Assembly: GCA_963678705.1 (NCBI GenBank)
Contig: OY783205.1
Span: 10,602,001 to 10,666,000, forward strand
Reading direction: 5' to 3'
Length of the DNA stretch: 64,000 nucleotides
Origin: Panorpa germanica
Taxonomy: Eukaryota > Arthropoda > Insecta > Mecoptera > Panorpidae
Positions 57,803 to 64,000 of the stretch are shown here, in pieces. The position numbers and the translations under genes were made by a program. How positions within the stretch are numbered: position 1 is the stretch's first letter; each line of letters starts with the position of its first letter. The notes below the pieces were generated by a model. The model saw only the letters and a program-made list of their open reading frames with translations, was not told the origin of the DNA and did not search any database.

Positions 57803-58959
57803 ACGATACACATTATATTTCTTTATATGACATATTTTTCAAATGTATGTTGAATTATTATTGATTAATGACTAGTAGTAGTATTAGTAATAAGATGTTA
57901 ATATTATTGTTCTATTAAACGGGAACTAATTTTAGAAATAGCACGTATGATTTGGTAGATTTTAAGTAAATAATAAACTCTAAAAAAAATAGCAGGTCGA
58001 GAAAAGCTTGTTTTTTTAAGTATGGGAACATAAAAATATTAAGATATGGTTCCATTAAGACGATGTTATTGATGAATATACATCTTTGTAAGTTCAGCTG
58101 TTTTAGAGTGAAAACATGCTTTTGTAATAAACTTTTAATTTATGTCTACCGTAATTTCCTTTATTATGCGGAGGTAATAAAAGCTTAGTAAAAATTTGTT
58201 TTTTTTCTCATTGTGTTCGGTACTTCTAATTTTTAGCAATGCATCAAAATTTTGATCAGTAAATGTTTGTGACAGTATCTTGGAAAAATAGTATTCAAAT
58301 TTTTCAAAAGAAAAGGACAGATAATGATAGTAGAAAGAAAGACGAAGATTGATATAATTTGTATGCTGAAGGAACTAAAGAGACGGGGAGAGTATGTGAT
58401 TATGAATGGCTAGACGCCTAATGTAAATCAGATAAGACAGAAGAAAATAAACCCAGAATTAAATATAGGAAATTTTTTCAATATTTAACTAACTATATTT
58501 TTATTATTTACAAAGGTAATATAATTTTAAATTGTTGGTATATATGAAAACGGAAATTGTTAATAAACATTCTTTGGATCACAAATAATTTAGTATTCAA
58601 TATTAGGAGTAAATATTAGTAATTTCTACTTAGTTATAATAGTTACTTTTACTAAAGCTACATTGTTATGTAATTATTAATCTAGTGTTATCAAACAAAC
58701 AAAGTATTATTGCCTGACTAGATTGTCAGTAAAAGTGTGAAGCTGTAAAAAGAAATTCATTAAACGAACTTAAACAATGATTATTGTCATACCCTAACAA
58801 AGTTCATTTCTGTGAGTCCAGTACCAAAATGATGATCAAATAATTTATTTCCAAGAACTTCAGATTCTGGTGATCCTTTTTCCACACCACACTTAACAGG
58901 CACTAACACTTCCTTGTCTGCTGCTATTTCATTTAACAAATTAGGATTTACTATAAGAC
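49018..58959 (-). CDS. Carboxylesterase-family gene, last four exons
   Basis: Minus-strand exons 58959-58793, 53310-53151, 51578-51410 and 49174-49018 have GT-AG borders and matching phases (0, 1, 2) and end in TAA. They give about 217 residues of the C-terminal half of an insect carboxylesterase/juvenile-hormone-esterase type protein. Visible are A-x-HNLKRG-x-PYTYLYRF, the W/F-x-NFA-x-TGNPTP motif across the last junction, G-x-KWT and the ending D-x-IIFWDNL. Such enzymes hydrolyse carboxylic esters. The GxSxG nucleophile region lies in exons outside this set. The G-x-x-H block around the catalytic His, expected between exons 2 and 3, is not seen. Either a small exon is missing or the protein is a non-catalytic relative. 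Confidence 0.85.
49323..49377. repeat. (AT)n microsatellite
   Basis: AT run directly before the TGTGGGG start of a solo LTR; probably its target. Confidence 0.95.
49378..50134 (+). repeat. Probable solo LTR, Ty3-type, in last esterase intron
   Basis: It starts TGTGGGG and ends CCTACA, with AT-repeat on both sides. It shares the words TTATATTTAAATGT and CCGTTCACTT in order with the LTR at 53322. No internal region is attached. Confidence 0.55.
50137..50204. repeat. (TA)n microsatellite
   Basis: TA run with one interruption, followed by TAGGGTGTCCCAAAA, an end motif seen in some insect repeats; the element behind it is not identified. Confidence 0.9.
50205..51409. other. Intron with unidentified repeat at its start
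   Basis: 50205-50340 reads like the end of a dispersed element. The rest is AT-rich with nothing recognised. Confidence 0.4.
51410..51578 (-). CDS. Carboxylesterase exon (third of four)
   Basis: The acceptor is TTTTAG and the donor ACT GG|GTGAGT. It encodes SDIPPNYKQF, a helix and GFVNFARTG, the first half of the NFAxTGNPTP motif. Confidence 0.88.
51579..52119. other. Esterase intron sequence
   Basis: No gene accepted here; one His-containing minus-strand frame near 51980-52010 was considered as a missing exon and rejected for lack of a donor. Confidence 0.4.
52120..52168. repeat. (TA)n microsatellite
   Basis: Perfect TA run just outside the Helitron 3' end. Confidence 0.95.
52203..52983 (-). 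mobile_element. Non-autonomous Helitron X', 781 bp, intact
   Basis: Minus strand starts TCCTATATTATAATG at 52983 and ends at CTAG 52203. A GTCGCATTGCGAC-type hairpin sits about 10 bases before the CTAG. A precedes and T follows, the AT target rule. No coding capacity. It is the uninterrupted partner of the split copy at 22023/25538. Confidence 0.88.
53006..53072. repeat. (TA)n microsatellite
   Basis: TA run in the esterase intron between the Helitron and the next exon. Confidence 0.95.
53151..53310 (-). CDS. Carboxylesterase exon (second of four)
   Basis: The acceptor is TTTTTAG and the donor GGTC|GTAAGT. It encodes FLDGNFAFAKHNL...PYTYLYRF. Its acceptor lies only nine bases from the end of an LTR retrotransposon. 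Confidence 0.85.
53322..53915 (+). repeat. 5' LTR of Ty3 element (boundary inferred)
   Basis: It starts TGTGGG and ends TTCCACA. Its last 105 bp (53811-53915) recur at 56956-57060, where the element meets (TA)n; this argues that CCACA is the LTR end. An alternative end near 53778, before TGGGGGCTCAAC (a primer-site-like stretch), would make the 105-bp repeat part of the leader instead. Confidence 0.6.
53944..54293 (+). repeat. Tandem duplication (about 175 bp x 2) in the leader
   Basis: 53944-54118 and 54122-54293 repeat the same order of words (CCGTCAAGAATA, CTTCCAGGTGC, TTTACTCGT, GCACTTCAATCTGT) with a few changes. The second copy ends at the gag start. Confidence 0.88.
54293..56125 (+). 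CDS. Ty3 gag-protease with truncated pol, near-open frame
   Basis: ATG 54293 opens a SAP-like N terminus (L-x-VAELRQEL-x-x-x-GL) that meets TAA at 54368. From 54395 the frame runs 576 codons. It has the gag core (W-x-KQFDDFC...YARRFL), two zinc-knuckle Cys clusters (CFNCG and CFTCG), protease with D281 in LIDTGSD, the RT start (RPLKLPPADRLVVQEQL), then a direct jump to the RT thumb (LGYIIKQGTVRP...HFPKPKK). A second jump leads to the integrase H2C2 domain (GHCGLNKCQ, CIDNCIEC). The whole RT palm and RNase H are gone without loss of frame. Confidence 0.88.
56126..56947 (+). CDS. pol: Ty3 integrase catalytic core, after an in-frame stop
   Basis: This continues the frame after TAA 56123-56125. 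The core has D in WHIDHLGP (about 56148), D in SSDRGTAF and E in GQVERING, with 35 residues between the last two (D,D35E). The C-terminal part has FLGPYKITKI and ends at TAG 56945. Catalytic residues are intact; one stop separates it from the zinc domain. Confidence 0.9.
   Translation, partial: PLDTWHIDHLGPLQTTSKKYKHFLVIVDAFTKFVWLFPNKSTGTNEVFQKLKVIAEVFGNPRRLSSDRGTAFTSTDFQDYCTAENIEHVIITTGVPRGNGQVERINGIIVPVLTKLALRDRSKWYLHVSKLQLMLNSTYQRGIKMTPFELMIGVKIKTKQDIKIIDLITEEIQNEFVDKREKLREEAKGNILKIQQENRTSYNRKCKAPRKYTVNSLVAIQRTQFTTGAKVKSKFLGPYKITKIKGNDRHDVEKAGECVGPIRTSTSADLIKP
57061..57128. repeat. (TA)n microsatellite
   Basis: TA run that meets the 3' end of the Ty3 element; the probable target. Confidence 0.95.
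57129..57799 (+). mobile_element. Possible LINE 3' tail ending in poly(A)
   Basis: Purine-rich sequence resembling the tail of the R1-like family, ending in AATAAATATT and about 25 A (57775-57799). No conserved protein block remains, so assignment is weak. Confidence 0.4.
57800..58792. other. Esterase intron, nothing recognised
   Basis: AT-rich; no features accepted. Confidence 0.45.
58793..58959 (-). CDS. Carboxylesterase exon (first of four seen)
   Basis: The acceptor is TTGCAG and the donor GTTAGG|GTATGA, phase 0 out. It encodes NPNLLNEIAADKEVLVP and a NKLFDHHFG block before the Y-x-x-F helix. It begins inside a codon, so another exon lies upstream. Confidence 0.78.
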
Positions 58960-59269
58960 CTGCAAAACAAATATTGACACATTTATAACGACAATCATAA
59001 ATTGCATTATATAATAACAAATAATAGTAAAAAAAATTTTTTTTTTTCATTTAATTAATTAAAATCACTCAAAACAACTTTGTCGACAACTTAATAATCA
59101 TTTTAATAAATAACTTAAACTTTTTTTCCTGATATTTATTTTTAGTGCTTTCAACTTTCAAAAGTTATTAGCATTTAAGAAACATAAATGCATTTATAAA
59201 CATTTGCAATACATATTCATAATTCATAATTTGCAACTTATAAACATACTTAAAATAAAGAAATTAAAT
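58960..59269. other. Esterase intron, nothing recognised
   Basis: AT-rich sequence upstream of the first esterase exon seen. Confidence 0.45.
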
Positions 59270-62200
59270 TGATTTTTCAGATTTTTTCCTGCATTGAAAT
59301 ATCAGCTTATATTCCTCAGGCATATTACATTCTTGTCTGTGCGATTTAGAGCATTAGAGAATAATATGCTTTACCGTTAGTGGGCTGTTGCATTGTTTAC
59401 ATATTGATTGTGCTTATCTTTTGAATTAATACGTATGAGTATATTTTGTATGACCTATCATGAGTCTACATATTACTACTTCCAGCCTTCTATGTAGTCC
59501 GTTTGATAATTCTTGTTTGCAAATTGATGGCTTCACTTCTCTTAATATGTTATCACTTTCTTCAATTCATTCTTCTTGCCATGATTAATGTATTACATTT
59601 TTGATTTTCTTCTTTAAGTCAAAACATGTTATTGTTGCATCTTCTGGAATGCGCCCGGAATGGAATACTTCTTTACATATTTATCAACTTCTTCCTTTCG
59701 TGTGATACCGGTGTAAGATGGAATTCATAAAAATTGAGTTTCTATTTGCTTGATGTGGAGGTTGTAAATAAGACGATGGATGATTTGAACTATTGAGTGA
59801 TTAGTATAAAGAGTCTCTATGGCCAATAGGGCACTCAGTGAGTCAGATAAAATTAGTATATTTATTTTGTTGTTTGTTGTTATGTTGTCTTGTAAACTTT
59901 CTTTTATAGCATATAATTCAGACGTAAAAACATTGGTTTTTAAAGTTGTATCTTGAATAATATAGGCGCAAGCTGTCCTGTAATATGTTTCCATCTGTAT
60001 AGACTTTATTGGAATCTTGGTATTTTTCTAAAATAATATTCAGTACGGATCTGTAAATGATTGGATTGGTATTACTTTTAGTCGTTTTTGGATTGGAATC
60101 ACCAGTGGCTTTGAAATGAGTTTGAAATTTTTTATTTTTAGTTTTATACATAATTCCACCGTAATCTATTTTATAGCGGATCAAAGTTTGAAAAATATGT
60201 ATTAGTGTTTTCTGGTCATTTTCCCAATTATTGCATGATATGACTTTCATAACGTTTACGACAGTACTACACTTTGCTTTTAAATTTTTGATATGATCGA
60301 TCCATGATAATCTTTTATATAAAATTATACTTAAATAAGAAATTTGGCGTAATGTAAGTTTTTCGTTACATATTTCAGTCTTAGGCGAGAAATAAGCTTC
60401 GGCGATTTCTTAAAAAGATGCATTTACTTGGCGGTAGAAAATGTATTTCCTGTTTTATTAGACCAGTCTTCTAGACAATTTAGAGGTGATTGAAGTTTTC
60501 TTTGAGCTATATCTTTGTTGCTGCAAAAAATTACTATGTCGTCAACATAAAGGCCCGCTTTAACGGGATTTTTAATGTTATTGATTATATTGTTTATTGA
60601 AATTAGAAACTATATTACAAATTAGATTACACTAAGTACTGAACCTTGAGGAATACCGTTTTCTTGTGTAAATTCTTTTGATTTATTGTTATTTAAATTC
60701 AGACAGAATTTTCTTGTTTTTTTGGATGACCCTTATGTTCAATTCTAGTGGTTTTAATATATTGTATATCCATGTTCGATCGTAAGCTTTATCAATGTCT
60801 AAAAAAATTGATACAGTTTTCCGGTTGTTTGCAAAGGTATTGAGTATTTGCGTTTCCATATTAACTATTTAGGAGGCCCAAAAAAGAGAAAGGAGCATTT
60901 TGAAAGAAATGGAATGGCAATTGAGGAGGCAGAGAGAAGAAGAGAAGGAGGCACAAGTGTGGAAGAGAAGGAGCTAAAGAAAAGGGATAAGGAGATACAG
61001 CAACAGGAAGGAATGTGAAAAATAGAGTAAAGCAATTACATCACCAGATATAAAAGGATTTGGGAGAGAGATATACCTCAGTACATAATTGAAAAAGACA
61101 TAAAAAACATAAGAAGGATAGCAAGGTTTAGATTGGGAAATGAGGAGAAAGGAAACAGATACTGCGAAAGTAGTGAGGAAAGAATGTGTAGAGTGTGCGG
61201 AATGGAGGACGAAACACTGAAGCACATTAAGTTTGATTGTCAGGAAAAAGTAGTGAGCGAGATGAATATTGGGCAGCTATTAAAGGGAGGCAGTGAAGGA
61301 AAAATGTGGATGGCGGAATTAGAAAAAAGGAAAGAAAAACAGGACAATAAATAATCTCGTATTTGGGTTGCAAGGGGAACATGAAGACAGAGAAAGTACT
61401 AAAAGAGGCAATAAAGGGAAGCAGGAGAAAGAGAGAAGTAGCGAGGAAACAGTTAAACTTTAGTTCAGAAAAATAGAGGATTTGAGGAAAGGAAATAAGG
61501 ACAAGAGGTGGATGACGGAGATAGTCAAGAAGAATTAGGAAAGGAAGAGAGTCAAGAAGAAATGGTAAAGGTAGAGAAACAATGAGGAGTAAGGAGCAAG
61601 GAAGTATAGGAATATAGGAATCAAACATTGCTGTTGGAATTACTAAAAAATGTTAGAATAATTCTAAGTTTAGGTTAGCAATAAGATGTAATTACGAGAT
61701 TTAATATTAAAAGAATGTAAAGTCTAACGACACACACATTAAATGAATAAATAATAATAATAACTATTATTATTAACTATTTGATCCACTATAGAATGAC
61801 GCTTGCGAAATCCACTTTATCTAGGTTCAAAGAGATTTTTGTATTTTCAGGGTATACATGAACCTTTCATTGATGATATATTATAATAATTTGCATAAGG
61901 TGTTCATTAAAGATATAGATCTGTAGCGATTGATTGCTTTTTGCAATTCCGTTGGAAATAAGTCCTTTATCCAGATATGATTGAAGAATTTTAGGATTGT
62001 TTTTTTGGATTGGTTTCTGTAAGTAGATTTTTTATGAAGTAGTTGTGGATATTGTCTTGTTCTGGACTCGAAAGTTTATAATTATGCAACGCCGATTCTA
62101 GTTTGTCTAAAGTGATTGGAGTATTATATGTTTTACTATTGTCAGATGATAGGTTTATTTCTATACAGGTTTCTTCTGCCATCTGTTGTTGAAATTGTGT

Positions 62201-62640
62201 TGGATATTTTGAACTGCTAGAGTTAAGATAAAAATTTTTACCAAACAAATATACTATTTCTTGTTGTGATGTAATTATGTTTGATGACATTTTTTGATTG
62301 ATTGATTTTATTTTATTCCATACTTCTCTTATACTTGTTTATGAATTTGTGATATATACAAATTGTTCCCATGATTGTTTCCTTGCTTGCTTCATGGTTT
62401 GTTGTACTATTGCTCTTAATCTTTTGAATTACAAAAAAAGTTTTACAGTTTGGTGATGTTTGTATCTGTAAAAAGCAGTTTTCTAAATTTTTACACATTA
62501 GCATATGTCTCATTCCACCAAGGTAGGGCTGATTTGTGTGTGCCAATTTTATTTTTTGAAACTGAGTTATTTGCAGCTGATAAAATCTTGGAACTAATAG
62601 ATTGTGTTATCATATCTATGTCATCATCTTTGTTAAAGAA
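59270..62640 (-). pseudogene. I-type LINE ORF2 remnant, interrupted by an R1-like insertion
   Basis: Minus-strand order: a LPWWNE block (near 62510), a K-x3-W-x-FV-like region, ITLDKLESALHNYKLSSP (RT start), then, across the insertion, GFRKRHS-x-VDQIV and FLDIDKAYDRTW (first RT Asp), LYVDDIV (catalytic box, near 60550), and an RNase H block (TSELYAI, LSDSLSALLAIE). At the end is a C-x2-C...LTVKHI zinc-like motif near 59370. RT followed by RNase H and the Cys motif fits the I/R1 supergroup. Stops and frameshifts are many. Confidence 0.82.
60871..61771 (+). mobile_element. 5'-truncated R1-like LINE, 901 bp, 11-bp TSD
   Basis: ATTAACTATTT flanks both sides (60860-60870 and 61772-61782). It encodes the ORF2 end: an Arg/Glu-rich stretch, SNYITRYKRIW, RFRLGNEEKGNRYC and the zinc-type ERMCRVCGMEDETLKHI...C, ending at TAA 61354. 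A 3' UTR ends in AATAAATAATAATAATAA. Removing it restores the reading of the I-type LINE RT around FRKRHS. Confidence 0.88.
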
Positions 62641-62966
62641 ACAAATAAACATTTACCTTCTATTAAATATTTATAAATTTCTTTATTGTCAAATTTATTT
62701 ATTATCTTAGTAACCTTTTAAAATTGTAAAATCATTAACTAGAATTTATTTGTTTCTATTCATTCATTTTTATTAGCTTAATAAAGCATGTTCATTTTGT
62801 CGCATTAGTATTATTTCAATAAAGGTTTAATTAATTATATTAAATTAATACAATTAATTGTTGTTAATTACCAATGATTTTAATTACGAAACATCAGCAA
62901 ACTTATACAATATTATAAATTGGGTGTTTACTTAATTGCATAGAAAAAGACACCCAAAACCAAACA
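62631..62966 (+). repeat. Probable BEL/Pao 5' LTR
   Basis: TGTT start and ACA end; AATAAA near 62777. The left boundary is inferred from loss of LINE similarity and a TG start; the partner LTR is off-window. Confidence 0.5.
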
Positions 62967-63150
62967 TTGGTCCTTCGAGCTGTGGATATCGTAAATTAAC
63001 CATTTGGTCCTTATAACAACGGATGTCGTCAAGCAACTATTGTTGCATATAACAACGGATGTCATAAAACAACCATTGGTGCTTATAGCAAAGGATGTCG
63101 TCAACCAACCATTGTTCCATTGAGCAACGGATGTTGTCAACCAACCATTT
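62967..63150 (+). repeat. Five 36-bp tandem repeats starting at the primer-site leader
   Basis: Units run from TTGGTCCTTCGAGC...GGATATCG through four more with the pattern CATT-x-GTCCTTATA-x-CAACGGATGTCGTCAACCAAC-like. The first unit is the BEL leader itself. Confidence 0.82.
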
Positions 63151-63400
63151 TTGAACAGCTATTGTGAATTGAACAAAATGAATCCACACCATCTTCGAAA
63201 ATTGATTATGAGGTAAAATATTGAAATTCTGCATATTACACTACAACATAGCTGGGAATTGATTATCTGGAGCATAAAAATACTGCATATATGATCTAGT
63301 TTTTGATGTTACCGATAAATAATTAATAACCCCATTTGCATCTTGTTTATAATTGTTTTCAATATTATATTTTACATTCGTTCTCATAGAAATGGTCACT

Positions 63401-63840
63401 TATACCTCAACCTCATAGAGTTGATTTCATAGGTATATACATAAATTTTAATATACGTCAACCTCATAGAGTTGATTTCATACGTATATGTTTAATCATT
63501 TATACCTCAACCTCATAGAGTTGATTTTATAGGTATATACTATAATTTATGTATACCTCAACCTCATAGAGTTGATTTCATAGGTATATACATAAATTTA
63601 AATATACGTCAACCCCACAAAGTTGATTTCATACGTATATGTTTAATCATTTATACCTCAACCTCATAGAGTTGATTTTATAGGTATATACTATATTAAA
63701 TTTATACCTCAACCCCACAAAGTTGATTTCATAGGTATATACATTAATTTAAATATACGTCAACCCCACAAAGTTGATTTTATACGCATATTTTTAATCA
63801 TCTACACCTCAACCCCACAAAGTTGTTAGGTATATACATA
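63401..63840 (+). repeat. Nine hairpin-forming repeats in the BEL leader
   Basis: Units start at 63401, 63452, 63501, 63552, 63603, 63652, 63703, 63754 and 63803, in a three-unit higher-order period of 151 bp. Each has outer arms TATACCT/AGGTATA or TATACGT/ACGTATA and an inner TCAAC/GTTGA pair. Confidence 0.92.
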
Positions 63841-63888
63841 ACTTATTTACTGTTTTGATTAAATATTCAATAATATTTATTATCATCA

Positions 63889-64000
63889 TGGCAGTATTAA
63901 GAAAACTAAATGCTAAATTGCTTTCCATTCAATCTATTTTAGATAATTATATCAAAGTAATTGATAAAATAAATGTAGATGATCCTTCTACTTATAATAT
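63889..64000 (+). CDS. gag: BEL/Pao gag start (partial)
   Basis: ATG 63889 opens a frame without stops to the window edge. The N terminus has K-L-x-AKLLSIQSIL and an amphipathic helix pattern as in BEL/Pao gag. It lies directly after the hairpin array. Identification depends on the BEL leader more than on the short protein piece. Confidence 0.55.

Larger units (their letters stand above)
62631..64000 (+). mobile_element. BEL/Pao element, 5' end (continues beyond window)
   Basis: It starts at TGTTAAAG where the I-type LINE likeness ends. Probable LTR to 62966, BEL-type leader TTGGTCCTTCGAGC, two repeat arrays, then the gag start at 63889. Confidence 0.7.

Noticed and set aside
63401..63840. 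CRISPR-like array of regularly spaced repeats
   Set aside because: Spacers are not unique, the period is a higher-order three-unit block, and the context is a BEL retrotransposon leader in an insect genome.

Overview
The window is AT-rich nuclear DNA from an insect. This rests on what is present: GT-AG introns, two intron-containing minus-strand host genes, and a dense load of insect-type transposons (errantivirus, BEL/Pao, Ty3, jockey/I/R1-type LINEs, mariner, PIF/Harbinger, hAT, P/THAP9-like, Helitron). No bacterial or viral genome organisation is seen. The insect order cannot be settled from the sequence alone.

Host genes. (1) A GT31-family glycosyltransferase (beta-1,3-galactosyltransferase-like) on the minus strand: five exons between 14642 and 6934 join in matching splice phases, and the last C-terminal exon was not found. 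(2) The 3' end of a carboxylesterase-family gene on the minus strand: four exons at 58793-58959, 53151-53310, 51410-51578 and 49018-49174 join in phase and end at a stop codon. Its upstream exons lie outside what I could find. Both genes have introns full of transposons.

Layout. 1-6027: 3' part of an errantivirus-like endogenous retrovirus (gag tail/protease, RT-RNase H, integrase, broken env, 3' LTR). 6028-14642: GT31 gene; its introns hold an R1-like LINE tail, a Ty3 fragment with LTR, PIF/Harbinger remnants, an 862-bp MITE and a BEL-type LTR. 15060-16435: inverted repeat around duplicated LINE fragments. 17950-33878: a transposon nest with a truncated mariner, two head-to-head P/THAP9-like elements (A and B), a Helitron split by B, a hAT MITE inside a third P-like remnant (C), and a fourth P-like copy (D) interrupted by a Helitron carrying a Pif1-type helicase and by a Harbinger-type MITE. 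35540-39053: an internally deleted mariner relative and a PIF/Harbinger element. 39323-44163: a truncated BEL LTR followed by an internally deleted BEL/Pao element with two 580-bp LTRs. 44490-48060: jockey-like and R1-like LINE corpses. 49018-58959: esterase gene, whose introns hold a solo LTR, a non-autonomous Helitron and a Ty3 element with two frame-preserving pol deletions. 59270-62640: I-type LINE with a nested R1-like insertion. 62631-64000: start of another BEL/Pao element, with a PBS-like tandem array, a striking array of nine hairpin-forming repeats and the first codons of gag.

Almost every mobile coding region is broken. The most intact are RT/RNase H and integrase of the errantivirus, the last exons of P-like copies A and B, gag-protease and integrase of the Ty3 element, and the Helitron helicase. 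The nesting gives a relative insertion order in several places because empty sites or target duplications are preserved. The most unusual structure is the hairpin array at 63401-63840, whose stem arms change together between unit types.
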